In this document: positions 1-9,602 of the stretch, one piece after another
How the letters are laid out: every line of letters starts with the position of its first letter
Position numbering within the stretch: position 1 is the first letter of the stretch
Source of the DNA: Clostridia bacterium
GTDB lineage: Bacteria; Bacillota; Clostridia; Oscillospirales; CAG-272
DNA: 64,000 nt
Assembly: GCA_017461475.1 (NCBI GenBank)
Contig: JAFTXX010000021.1
Span: 81,006-145,005 of the forward strand
Direction of reading: 5' to 3'
Translations under genes and position numbers: made by a program
Notes under the pieces: generated by a model
Database searches by the model: none
What the model was told of the DNA's origin: nothing
Seen by the model: only the letters and a program-made list of their open reading frames with translations

Positions 1-1813
1 CGGAGACAGAATTTCTGCCGATATGTCTTTTTCCCCTTTCAGTGAGACCGCTTACGGATATGACGAGAGAATGGCAAATATATCCTCGGGGATCCTTTCT
101 TCCGCTTCATTTGATGATGCAGATGTTTTAGAGAATAATACCGGTTTCAACTTTTTAAATTTCATCGCGGAAATCCGTGAAAGAATCGGTAAAACCATTG
201 ATAAAAATTTTGGTGCGAACGCGCCGATTATTAAAGCTTTGCTTATCGGCGATACGTCTGACATTGAAACCGAAACTAATTATGCATTTAAAAGCTTGGG
301 CATCAGCCACATTTTGTCAATCAGCGGTACACATTTTACAGTCTTGCTCGGCATGGCAACTTTTTTGCTTTCTCTCCTCGGACTCGGAAAACGAAAAGTC
401 TATTTCGTTTTGATTCCGATTGCACTGTTCTACATGGGACTGTCGGGATTTTCGTTTTCGGTTTGCCGTGCGGGAATTATGGCTATTCTTTCCTTTTGGG
501 GATTTTTATGCGGAAGACCGCGGGACTCATATACAGCGCTGTTTGTATCTTTTACCGCTATCGTCCTGATCGCTCCGTATTCGATTATGAGCATAAGTTT
601 ATGGTTATCTTTTACCGCCACACTGACAATTCTTATAATCATTGATGTATTCGGTGCTCACCTGTTTAATTCAAAGCGAAAATGGTACGCAAAGATATTT
701 TTCTATATACTCTCGAATTTGTTGATCACTGTATGTATATCTTTTTCCACTCTCCCGATTATTGCATTGTACTTCGGATATATTTCAACAGTCTCGCCCA
801 TTGCAAATTTACTAATCGTACCTCTCTATGAAATATTTCTGTATATCATTCCTTTTGCCGTTTCACTTTCAAACTTAGCGTTACCGGTTACCATAACCGA
901 AGCTTACGGCAGTTATGTTATGTCGCTGGTAAATAACCTTGCAGATACGGACGGCATTTTAGCAGCTGTTAATTATGATTTTGTAACAATCTTTTCGTGT
1001 ATAGGCATTACTCTCACATTGATACTGTTGGCGTTTCCGCTTAAACGAAAAATTTTTATATCTATTCCATCAATTATCAGCATAATCGCAATTGTTGCAG
1101 GAATAGGTATAACCGCTTCCCAAAATGCCGACAACACTTGCATTTCATACTTCGTTTCCGGCAAGAGCGATGGAATAGTTGTAACAGATAACAACGAAAC
1201 TATGTATATTGACATAACAAACGGCTCTTCTTCATCGTCGTATTTTGCAGAGCACATCGCAAAGGAGAACCATTCGGTCTCACTTTCTGCTTATGTCTTC
1301 ACTCATTATCGCAGTAACCATGTGAACACATTTAAAAAGCTGATTAGCCGTACAAAAGTAAAAACTGTATATCTTGCCGTCGCAAAAGACGAAGCCGGTA
1401 TCTCGCTTATGAATCAAATCGCAGACATTGCCGAAGACTACAACATAGAAATTGTATACTATGACTACGGTGCCGTATTCGATTTTGAAAGTTGCACGGT
1501 GAATGTATTCGAGCAACAGTTTTTGGGACGTTCTTCGCACGAAGTGATTTCTCTTAACATATCTGCAAAAGGCAAAGACATTCTGTATCTCGGCTCTTCA
1601 TTTGCAGAAACCGAATACAACTATGCAACCTCAGCGGCAAACGCGGAATACATATTTTTCGGTCAGCACTATCCAAAGACGAAAAACATGTTTGATTTAA
1701 AAACATCCGCAACTTTAATTTACGGTAACGAGGAAGTTTACGGATTTTCAAAGATAAATGCTCCCGCATATGTGTTAAGTGACGGCTTACAATATGACAT
1801 CGTACTAAAATAA
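1..1813 (+). CDS. comEC: ComEC/Rec2-type DNA uptake channel, 5' end missing
   Basis: Inner-membrane channel that carries single-stranded DNA into the cytoplasm in competence systems. The frame is open from base 2 through the ATG at 23, so the true start lies before the window. The visible part has the competence core, including the conserved region with SISGTHF near residue 95 counted from the internal ATG. Many hydrophobic segments follow up to about residue 365. A C-terminal metallo-beta-lactamase-like domain (about 370-596) follows, but it lacks a clear HxHxDH motif (THYRSNHVNTF is the nearest). The N-terminal OB-like domain is largely cut off. No competence partner genes are visible. The identification is firm, while transformation ability is not shown. 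Confidence 0.88.
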   Translation, partial: GDRISADMSFSPFSETAYGYDERMANISSGILSSASFDDADVLENNTGFNFLNFIAEIRERIGKTIDKNFGANAPIIKALLIGDTSDIETETNYAFKSLGISHILSISGTHFTVLLGMATFLLSLLGLGKRKVYFVLIPIALFYMGLSGFSFSVCRAGIMAILSFWGFLCGRPRDSYTALFVSFTAIVLIAPYSIMSISLWLSFTATLTILIIIDVFGAHLFNSKRKWYAKIFFYILSNLLITVCISFSTLPIIALYFGYISTVSPIANLLIVPLYEIFLYIIPFAVSLSNLALPVTITEAYGSYVMSLVNNLADTDGILAAVNYDFVTIFSCIGITLTLILLAFPLKRKIFISIPSIISIIAIVAGIGITASQNADNTCISYFVSGKSDGIVVTDNNETMYIDITNGSSSSSYFAEHIAKENHSVSLSAYVFTHYRSNHVNTFKKLISRTKVKTVYLAVAKDEAGISLMNQIADIAEDYNIEIVYYDYGAVFDFESCTVNVFEQQFLGRSSHEVISLNISAKGKDILYLGSSFAETEYNYATSAANAEYIFFGQHYPKTKNMFDLKTSATLIYGNEEVYGFSKINAPAYVLSDGLQYDIVLK

Positions 1814-1849
1814 TCGTGATAATTTTTGATTTTTTTATGTTTTTTACAA

Positions 1850-1878
1850 TTGACATGCGATTTGTTTTTTTGTATAAT
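1850..1878 (+). promoter_or_regulatory. Sigma-A promoter of guaB
   Basis: TTGACA at 1850-1855 and TATAAT at 1873-1878 with a 17-bp spacer. This is a full consensus promoter directly before guaB, whose AAGGAG is at 1896-1901. Confidence 0.85.
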
Positions 1879-1889
1879 AGTTTCAATAA

Positions 1890-3383
<1,494 letters not shown>

Positions 3384-3387
3384 ATTT

Positions 3388-3417
3388 AAAGCCCGCTTCC
3401 GCGGGCTTTTATTTTTC
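3388..3417 (+). terminator. Intrinsic terminator of guaB
   Basis: Perfect stem AAAGCCCGC/GCGGGCTTT with a TTCC loop (3388-3409), followed by a T-rich run. Confidence 0.9.
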
Positions 3418-3419
3418 TC

Positions 3420-3447
3420 TTGTTTTTTCTTAAAAAAGTGCTATAAT
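3420..3447 (+). promoter_or_regulatory. Probable promoter of the CobW gene pair
   Basis: TTGTTT at 3420-3425 and TATAAT at 3442-3447, spacer 16 bp. The -10 is perfect and the -35 is partial. No clear Zur-type operator was recognised. Confidence 0.5.
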
Positions 3448-3485
3448 AATTATTTAGAAAGAAAAATAGAAAGAAGACAAACGCA

Positions 3486-4631
3486 ATGACAAAAATTGAT
3501 ATTATCTCCGGCTTTCTTGGCGCCGGAAAAACAACTCTTATTAAAAAGCTTCTCAGCGAAGCTCTTAACGGCGAAAAAGTTGTGCTTATCGAGAACGAAT
3601 TCGGCGAAATCGGCATTGACGGCGGTTTTCTCAAAGATTCTGGAATCCAGATAACCGAGATGAACTCCGGCTGTATATGCTGCAGTCTCGTCGGTGACTT
3701 TGAAAAATCGCTTTCCGAAGTCCTTGACAAGTTCACCCCTGACAGAATTATTATTGAGCCCTCGGGCGTAGGCAAACTCAGCGATATCATCAGCGCGGTT
3801 GAAAAACTTGAGCGCGATGATATTTCACTCAACAGTTTCTCCACCGTTGTCGACGCGAAGAAATGCAAAATGTATCTCAAAAACTTCGGCGAATTCTTCT
3901 GCAACCAGGTTGAGAATGCACGCGCGATAATCCTCAGCCGCTCTCAGGACGCAAACGAGGAAAAACTTGCTGAAACTATAGAACTTATCCGCGGACTCAA
4001 CAGCGAGGCTAATATTATCACCACTCCGTGGGAAGCACTTGAAGGCAAACAGATACTTCATGCAATGGAAACTGCAAAACTGCTTTCAAAAGAACTCGAA
4101 GAAGAACATCATAAAGCACACCACCATCATCACGACGAAGAGTGCCACTGCCATGACCATGAACATGAACATGACCATGAACATCATCACCATGAGCATG
4201 ATGAAAAATGTCATTGCCACGAACACGAACATCATCACGACCATGACGAAGAATGTCACTGTCACGAACATGAGCATGAACATGAACATGAGCATCATCA
4301 CGAGCATGGAGAAGAATGCCATTGCCATGAGCACGGACATCATCACCACCATGACGCAGATGAAGTATTCACTTCCGTTGGCTTTGAAACTATCAAAAAA
4401 TACACAATTGATGAAATCAACGCTATCCTCAAAGCACTTGAAGATGAAGAAACTTACGGCATTATCCTTCGCTCAAAAGGTATCGTTCCCGGAACTGACG
4501 GATGGATCCACTTCGACTATGTACCCGAAGAATCCAATGTACGCATGGGCGGCGCGGAAACCATCGGTAAAATCTGCGTGATCGGTTCAAAGATCAACGA
4601 AGAAAAAATTAAGGAATTGTTTAGAGTATAA
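3486..4631 (+). CDS. CobW/COG0523 GTPase with a large His/Cys-rich metal-binding insert
   Basis: G3E-family P-loop GTPase of the type that delivers metals (ZNG1/YeiR/CobW group). Walker A is GFLGAGKTTL at about residues 9-18, and the family CxCC signature is present (GCICCSL, about residues 60-66). Residues about 207-290 are almost only His, Asp, Glu and Cys and contain four CHCH units spaced through HxH repeats. The CobW C-terminal domain follows (SVGFETIKKYT onward). Zinc is the most likely metal, but nickel or cobalt cannot be excluded. The stop codon overlaps the start of the next CobW-like gene (TAATG), so the two are coupled. Confidence 0.88.
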   Translation: MTKIDIISGFLGAGKTTLIKKLLSEALNGEKVVLIENEFGEIGIDGGFLKDSGIQITEMNSGCICCSLVGDFEKSLSEVLDKFTPDRIIIEPSGVGKLSDIISAVEKLERDDISLNSFSTVVDAKKCKMYLKNFGEFFCNQVENARAIILSRSQDANEEKLAETIELIRGLNSEANIITTPWEALEGKQILHAMETAKLLSKELEEEHHKAHHHHHDEECHCHDHEHEHDHEHHHHEHDEKCHCHEHEHHHDHDEECHCHEHEHEHEHEHHHEHGEECHCHEHGHHHHHDADEVFTSVGFETIKKYTIDEINAILKALEDEETYGIILRSKGIVPGTDGWIHFDYVPEESNVRMGGAETIGKICVIGSKINEEKIKELFRV

Positions 4632-5584
4632 TGAGAACAGAAGAAGAAGTAAGAGTATATTTGTTTACCGGTTTTCTGGAATCGGGTAAAACCAAATTTA
4701 TCAGAGAAACTCTTGAAGACAAACGCTTTAACGACGGTGAGCCTACCCTTCTTCTCCTTTGCGAGGAAGGCGAAGAAGAATACGACGCATCGGCTCCCTA
4801 TATGGAATGTGTAACCGTTGCAACTTTAGAAGATGAATCCGAGTTCAACGAAGCCAACCTAATGCGTCTTGCAGCAAAAGCCAAGGCAAAAAAGGTTATC
4901 GTTGAATACAACGGCATGTGGCTTTTAAATGACTTCTATGAAAAGATCCCCGAAAGTTGGGTAATCTATCAGGAACTCATGTTTGCGGATGCGAATACAT
5001 TCGAAAACTACAACTCCAATATGCGCAGCCTTGTCTATGATAAGATAAGCAGCGCCGAACTTGTAATTTTCAACCGTTGCAAAAAAGACTTCGATAAAAT
5101 GGGGCTCCACAAAATCGTACGTGCGATAAGCCGTCGCGTAGATATTGCATATGAATACGCTGACGGTTCCGCCGAGTACGACGATATCGTAGATCCCCTG
5201 CCCTTTGATATAAACGCTCCTGTCGTTAAAATTGAAGACCGCGACTATGCACTCTGGTATCGCGACACTTCGGAAGAAATGGAAAAATACGACGGCAAAG
5301 TTGTTTCTTTCAAAGCGCTTGTTGCTATTGGCAAAGACTTCCCCGACGATACATTTGTCGGCGGCAGAAGACTTATGAGCTGTTGTGCGGATGACCTGAT
5401 TTTTGCAGGATTTGCATGCAAGACCGACAAACGCGACATGCTCAAAAACGGTGATTGGGCAAACGTCACCGGCAAAATCGAGATCAGATTCAACAATCTC
5501 TATGGCAGAAAAGGCCCTGTCATCCATGTTACCGAACTTGAAAAAACTACTGCGCCCGACGAACCTGTTGCAACATTTTATTAA
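4631..5584 (+). CDS. CobW-like GTPase fused to a DUF1980/YcgQ-type C-terminal domain
   Basis: The N-terminal half has the G3E Walker A (GFLESGKTKF, about residues 11-20) but a degenerate GTPase core without the CxCC signature. The C-terminal third (about residues 195-317) resembles the soluble domain of YcgQ/TIGR03943 (DUF1980) proteins, with GGRRLMSCCADD and a later WANVTGKIE segment. That family occurs with permeases and CobW proteins in Firmicutes, usually in metal-response contexts. It is translationally coupled to the His-rich CobW gene, so the pair probably acts together in metal allocation. The family assignment of the C-terminal part is by motif only. Confidence 0.75.
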   Translation: MRTEEEVRVYLFTGFLESGKTKFIRETLEDKRFNDGEPTLLLLCEEGEEEYDASAPYMECVTVATLEDESEFNEANLMRLAAKAKAKKVIVEYNGMWLLNDFYEKIPESWVIYQELMFADANTFENYNSNMRSLVYDKISSAELVIFNRCKKDFDKMGLHKIVRAISRRVDIAYEYADGSAEYDDIVDPLPFDINAPVVKIEDRDYALWYRDTSEEMEKYDGKVVSFKALVAIGKDFPDDTFVGGRRLMSCCADDLIFAGFACKTDKRDMLKNGDWANVTGKIEIRFNNLYGRKGPVIHVTELEKTTAPDEPVATFY

Positions 5585-5590
5585 TACAAG

Positions 5591-5614
5591 AGCCACTCTC
5601 ACGAGTGGCTTTTT
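5591..5614 (+). terminator. Intrinsic terminator after the CobW pair
   Basis: AGCCACTC/GAGTGGCT stem with a TCAC loop and a short T run. It lies between convergent genes. Confidence 0.85.
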
Positions 5615-5615
5615 A

Positions 5616-6191
5616 CTATTCATCTATCACCAACGACTCATCGTCTGTCAAAACGTATACTTTCTTTCCTTCGGAAACAAGTTTATCATATAACTCTTTA
5701 CGTGACTCAGAATAATGGCAAATCAAAATTCCGTCAAGCAAACCGAGACCGTGATAATCACTCATTCCCTCGGGAGCGGGGTCATATGTAGAAACGTGTG
5801 AAACATCCTGCGTTACAATATGCGCGCCCGCACTTCCGCCGATGTATGTCACGCCTGATTTGACATATCGCACGAGTTCTTTGTCAAAAACGCTGTTTCT
5901 TATTCTGTGCAAAGTCTTTAAGGTATTGCCGCCGCTTACATATATAACATCAATATCAAGTCCGCAGAAATCCTTGGGAGCGTAGTAGTTAAAAACTGTT
6001 ACATTTTCTTTTGAAAATCCGAACTCGGTCATGCGATTGTGATACTTGCCGCTTTTGATTGCGTCTAAAGTTGCCTTTTCGTTTGGAATAAAAAGCAACT
6101 TGCACTCATTTATAGGCTTAGGTAAATTTTCAAGTATTACCCTTTTAGAGTTTTCGTTTCTGAAATCGCAAGACGAAAGGATAAGTTTCAT
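5616..6191 (-). CDS. Peptidase S51 (dipeptidase E)-like protein
   Basis: Serine peptidase-fold protein related to alpha-aspartyl dipeptidase. Visible family features are YVSGGNT (about residues 85-91) and the nucleophile elbow GGSAGA (about residues 116-121, with the Ser). At 191 residues it is slightly shorter than typical PepE (about 230). AAGGAG lies 9 nt before the ATG, within the end of the preceding HAD gene. It is the last gene of an ECF S-component/HAD/S51 run. The substrate is unknown. Confidence 0.8.
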   Translation of the reverse strand: MKLILSSCDFRNENSKRVILENLPKPINECKLLFIPNEKATLDAIKSGKYHNRMTEFGFSKENVTVFNYYAPKDFCGLDIDVIYVSGGNTLKTLHRIRNSVFDKELVRYVKSGVTYIGGSAGAHIVTQDVSHVSTYDPAPEGMSDYHGLGLLDGILICHYSESRKELYDKLVSEGKKVYVLTDDESLVIDE

Positions 6192-6194
6192 TAC

Positions 6195-6845
6195 TTACAC
6201 GCTCCTTAAAATTTTGCCAAGTTCTTTAACATTCTCAGCGATATATGCGGCGCCTGCAGTTTCAAGTTCTTGTCTTGAACCGTATCCAAACAGGACACCG
6301 ACACAGCCGATGCCGCATTTTTTAGCACCGATAACATCATGCTCGCGGTCTCCTACCATTATACACTTTGAATGGTCAGCAATGCCAAGTGATGCGAGAA
6401 CATATTCTATAACAGCGTCTTTTGACGCACGCGTTCCCTCCAAATCACTTCCGCCTACAAAGCAAAAATATTTTGCAAGGTCAAAATGCTCTAAAATCCG
6501 CTTCGCAAATTTTTCTGGTTTTGATGTTGCAAGCACAAGTTTGTAACTACACGATTGTAACTCACAAAGCATTTCGGGAATACCGTCATAGACCGTATTC
6601 TCAAAAAGTCCCTTATCGCTGAAATACTCACGGTAAAATGCAAGTGCTTGTGTGGCTTTTTCTTTAGAAAAGCCGAAAACTTCCATCATCTTATCAACAA
6701 GCGGAGGCCCGATAAACTGATAAAGTTCTTCCCTGCTCTCAACACTTATACCAAACTTATCAAGCGCATACATCAGCGAATTTGTAATACCGAGCGCAGG
6801 GTCTGTAAGTGTGCCGTCAAGGTCAAAAAATATGTACTCTTTCAT
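6195..6845 (-). CDS. HAD-superfamily phosphatase (Gph/PgmB-like)
   Basis: Haloacid dehalogenase-type hydrolase of subfamily IA. Motif I is FFDLDGTLTD near the N-terminus, motif II is ATSKPEKFA, and motif III/IV is MVGDREHDVIGAK. It has 216 residues with a helical cap. The ATG at 6845 overlaps the stop of the ECF gene (TAATG). An in-frame TTG 12 nt upstream lacks better support. Family members dephosphorylate phosphoglycolate, sugar phosphates or nucleotides; the substrate here is not predictable. Confidence 0.88.
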   Translation of the reverse strand: MKEYIFFDLDGTLTDPALGITNSLMYALDKFGISVESREELYQFIGPPLVDKMMEVFGFSKEKATQALAFYREYFSDKGLFENTVYDGIPEMLCELQSCSYKLVLATSKPEKFAKRILEHFDLAKYFCFVGGSDLEGTRASKDAVIEYVLASLGIADHSKCIMVGDREHDVIGAKKCGIGCVGVLFGYGSRQELETAGAAYIAENVKELGKILRSV

Positions 6846-7336
6846 TAATACTTCCAAAGTTTCTTTCTGTCAACAAATTCTTTCAAAAGCAATGCGCAAA
6901 CAATGCCGGCAATGCCTTGTAAAGCATTTGGAACTATACCAAGTGCTGCTGTACCTGCACCATAAAGAAATGTTTCAAACGCGAAATACCCGAGAATCAT
7001 TAATACTTCCGCACAAATTCCGCTTACAACAGCAAATAATCTGTTCTTGCCTTTAGCAATATAGAAAGCAATAACAGCCATCAATGCTTTGATAACAAAA
7101 GTAACCGGTGCATAAGTCAAATATGACGAGAAAACATCAGCGAGCATAGAACCAATGCCCGCAGCCAAAGCACCGTACACAGGTCCAAGCAACCATCCGC
7201 ACAATAGCACTATGCAGTCGCCGAGATTAAAATACCCGCCGATACCGTTAGGTATCTGAATAATCATTGTGGCAACACATGCAAAAGAGGCGAGCAAAGC
7301 CGCAACTACAAGTTTTCTTACATCCAATTTTTTCAC
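6845..7336 (-). CDS. ECF transporter S-component
   Basis: Small, very hydrophobic membrane protein (163 residues, about 5-6 transmembrane segments) that would bind a vitamin-like substrate and use a shared EcfAAT energising module encoded elsewhere. Family-like features are the N-terminal KKLDVRKLVVAALLA and the GGYFNLGDCIVLL segment. The start is a GTG preceded by AGGAGG at 8 nt. The substrate is not clear from sequence. The neighbours (HAD phosphatase, B12-type radical SAM) do not settle it. Confidence 0.78.
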   Translation of the reverse strand: MKKLDVRKLVVAALLASFACVATMIIQIPNGIGGYFNLGDCIVLLCGWLLGPVYGALAAGIGSMLADVFSSYLTYAPVTFVIKALMAVIAFYIAKGKNRLFAVVSGICAEVLMILGYFAFETFLYGAGTAALGIVPNALQGIAGIVCALLLKEFVDRKKLWKY

Positions 7337-7348
7337 AGAGAATCCCTC

Positions 7349-8980
7349 CTAAAGATTTATATAGCCGAGCAGGTATTCCCCGCGGTTGTTCTTTTTATCA
7401 TAATCTGCATACACCGCTCTGTCGCTGTGATACAAAATAGCAATACTTCTGCGCACATTAGGCTTTTCGGCGGTATGCTCATCGAAATTGAGTCGTTTTT
7501 TAATTTCCAAAAAGCGAGAATCAGCACGGTATAACGACTTAGGCAATCCTTTTGAAGAATTAGTAGCAAGTCTGTCGCAAACCATCGCATCACGAATTTC
7601 TTCAATCATATGCGGCAAGCGTTTACATAAAAACAAATATATGGCGTCTGTCATATCGTCAAGTCCGCGAATATTTCGGATTACATTTCCGCATTCGAAA
7701 AAGAAATGATAAGCGCTATCAAACCGCGGTAAGCAAAGCGCAAGCATTCTCCTAAACCTGCCGCTGTTGTGTAACCTATCTACTGCGTTTTCGGTAATTT
7801 TCAGCATTAAGATTTCATCACGCGAAAGCCATGGAGTTTCGTACACCTCATACGGCGGCTCGTTTGAATATGCGAACCCATATTCTGTAGCCCTATACTC
7901 AAGTTCTGTACCGTGCAAAATCTTTAAGAAACCAAGTTGAAGCATATCAGCACCAAGTTCATAAGCCTGATTAAAACTGTCAACGAAACTGTCATAATTC
8001 TCATACGGCAAACCCGCAATCAGGTCAGTATGAATATGCGCGTTTCCAAGTTCGACGAGTTGACTTATTCGATGCCTCAACGTAGCATTGTCAGTTTTTC
8101 TATGAATTGCTTTAATAGTTTCGAAATTAAAACTCTGTATTCCAACCTCAAACTGAAAAAGACCTTCAGGGGCAGATTTTAGCAGCGCAATGGTCTCATC
8201 GTCCAGAAGATCTCCCGAAAGTTCAAAGTGAACGCAAACATCATCGGGAAAAGCCTTACCGCTATTTTCAATTATGAATGACAGTATTTCTAAAGCACGG
8301 CGACGGTTGGCATTAAACGTGCGGTCAACAAATTTAATGGTCTTTGTACCACTTTGCGCGAGTTTTATCAGATTCTCCTTGACATATTGCATATCAAAGA
8401 ACCGCACACCTTCTTGGCGTCCGGAAAGACAATACGCGCACGAATACGGACATCCCCGGCTGCTCTCAAAATATGAAATTCTGCCGTTAAGCATGGTGAA
8501 ATATTCTTCGGTATAAGGTGACTTAGGCGTTCCGATGCCGATATACGGCATTGCAAGCTTTTCTCTGCTTGAAACACCCTTATCGGGAAATTCTTCACCG
8601 CAAAGCAAATAGTTGCAAAGGTTGCGGAACGGTTCTTCGCCTTCGCCGCAAATTACATAATCAACGGCATTACATATATTAAGCACTTCTGCCGAATTGT
8701 ACGATACCTCAGGACCGCCGAAAATAATACATGTGTTCTTCGAAACTTCTTTAATCCGTTTTGCAAGTTTATAAGCAAACCCAACATTCCAAATATAAAC
8801 GCTGACTGCTAAAATCTTAGGTCGGCGCGACAGAACATCTAAAGCAACTGTTTCGATATCTTCATTTACGGTATGTTCTAATACAGAGGCATCAAAATCT
8901 TCTATTTCCGATTTCAAATACCAAGGCGCAAGCGAGGAATGAATATACTTTGAATTAAGTGCTAAAATTATTATATCCAT
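7349..8980 (-). CDS. B12-binding-domain radical SAM protein with C-terminal DUF4080
   Basis: Class B-type radical SAM enzyme. Residues about 1-140 form a cobalamin-binding-like Rossmann domain (IIFGGPEVSY, CGEGEEPF). The radical SAM barrel has the cluster motif RGCPYSCAYC (about residues 176-185), and the C-terminal part matches DUF4080 style. It has 543 residues. The start ATG follows AGGCGGTG at short distance. Proteins of this kind are widespread in Clostridia and their reaction is unknown. A good promoter lies just upstream, and the gene reads into the ECF/HAD/S51 run. Confidence 0.85.
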   Translation of the reverse strand: MDIIILALNSKYIHSSLAPWYLKSEIEDFDASVLEHTVNEDIETVALDVLSRRPKILAVSVYIWNVGFAYKLAKRIKEVSKNTCIIFGGPEVSYNSAEVLNICNAVDYVICGEGEEPFRNLCNYLLCGEEFPDKGVSSREKLAMPYIGIGTPKSPYTEEYFTMLNGRISYFESSRGCPYSCAYCLSGRQEGVRFFDMQYVKENLIKLAQSGTKTIKFVDRTFNANRRRALEILSFIIENSGKAFPDDVCVHFELSGDLLDDETIALLKSAPEGLFQFEVGIQSFNFETIKAIHRKTDNATLRHRISQLVELGNAHIHTDLIAGLPYENYDSFVDSFNQAYELGADMLQLGFLKILHGTELEYRATEYGFAYSNEPPYEVYETPWLSRDEILMLKITENAVDRLHNSGRFRRMLALCLPRFDSAYHFFFECGNVIRNIRGLDDMTDAIYLFLCKRLPHMIEEIRDAMVCDRLATNSSKGLPKSLYRADSRFLEIKKRLNFDEHTAEKPNVRRSIAILYHSDRAVYADYDKKNNRGEYLLGYINL

Positions 8981-9002
8981 CTGTTCACCGCCTTTGATTC
9001 AA

Positions 9003-9031
9003 ATAATAGCACAAGGAACCGCTAAAATCAA
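9003..9031 (-). promoter_or_regulatory. Promoter of the B12 radical SAM gene
   Basis: On the minus strand TTGATT (9026-9031) and TATTAT (9003-9008) with a 17-bp spacer, ending 22 bp before the start codon. Confidence 0.6.
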
Positions 9032-9076
9032 TACATCTCTGTTGCTTTTGATGTAAAAATTAAGTAAAGAATATAT

Positions 9077-9413
9077 AAAAGAAATGACCTCTGATTGCTT
9101 TATACACCGCAACCAGAGGTCATTTCTCTTCACTCTTGATATCTAGCATCTTTCTTTATCCTCTCTTTCTCAAATTTCCTTTTACTGCATTTTCCTTTAG
9201 CGAATTTCTACTCACTATTTTATGCAACAAAGGTTAAACTGCAACTTCCTTTTCAAACCTGATTATGATTTAAACTTACTTTATCTTTGACTCCTCCAAC
9301 TCCACACTTAAGACCAACACCGCTACTTTTTTAGTTCAAATCACATCGCGTCTGTATCAGAAAGTTTTTAGCTCTTACTTGTACATCGGACTGTACCTTC
9401 CTTTCTTCACCTA
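9077..9413 (-). ncRNA. Candidate structured non-coding RNA
   Basis: The 570-bp gap between two divergent genes holds no credible ORF. On the minus strand it reads as a purine-rich transcript of about 335 nt. It starts after a promoter-like pair (TTGAAA 9439-9444, TACACT 9415-9420, 18-bp spacer). It ends in a very strong terminator, GAAATGACCTCTG paired with CAGAGGTCATTTC (9081-9126), followed by TTTT. Inside, GATTTGAACT (9333-9342) can pair over 10 bp with AGTTTAAATC (9267-9276), and GTACA/TGTAC forms a hairpin near the 5' end. It does not match RNase P, tmRNA or SRP motifs that I know. Exact ends and family are unproven. Confidence 0.5.
9081..9126 (-). terminator. 13-bp perfect inverted repeat ending the candidate ncRNA
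   Basis: GAAATGACCTCTG at 9081-9093 and its exact complement at 9114-9126. The inner TTGC/GCAA can extend it. On the minus strand a TTTT run follows, and on the plus strand there is no T run, so it acts on the minus strand. Confidence 0.8.
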
Positions 9414-9532
9414 TAGTGTAGCATATCCGAACATGATTTTTCAATTGACATTTTAGAAAAACTTTCATACCGCTTTTTGTTCAAAGCGGAGAAAAAGAGT
9501 AAAAGGTATTTTCAAACGATACTTATGTGTGA

Positions 9533-9583
9533 TATAATAAATATGTTGTGATGTTAACAAGCCGTGACCATGGCTTGTTTTTT
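9533..9583 (+). promoter_or_regulatory. thiN promoter -10 and short leader with terminator-like hairpin
   Basis: TATAAT at 9533-9538 has only a weak -35 upstream. It is followed by AACAAGCC (9556-9563), an 8-nt loop, GGCTTGTT (9572-9579) and six T residues (9578-9583), all before thiN's GAGG (about 9592) and ATG (9603). The hairpin sits only about 10 nt after the expected transcription start. No TPP riboswitch consensus is visible. Confidence 0.45.
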
Positions 9584-9602
9584 ACATGTATACGAGGTAA
9601 TT

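Noticed and set aside
4086-4352. A minus-strand frame rich in Met, Val and Phe
   Set aside because: It is simply the reverse of the His-rich repeat of the CobW gene (CAT read as ATG), with no SD or other support.
4104-4354. The repeats in the His-rich region as a CRISPR or tandem DNA repeat array
   Set aside because: The repetition is at codon level (CAT/CAC, GAA/GAC) inside an intact gene, with no spacer structure.
9333-9342. GTTCAAATC on the plus strand, like a tRNA T-loop
   Set aside because: No acceptor, D or anticodon arm can be built around it. It is better explained as part of the 10-bp helix of the candidate RNA.
9539-9602. A TPP riboswitch upstream of thiN
   Set aside because: The leader is too short and lacks the CTGAGA and other THI-box elements.
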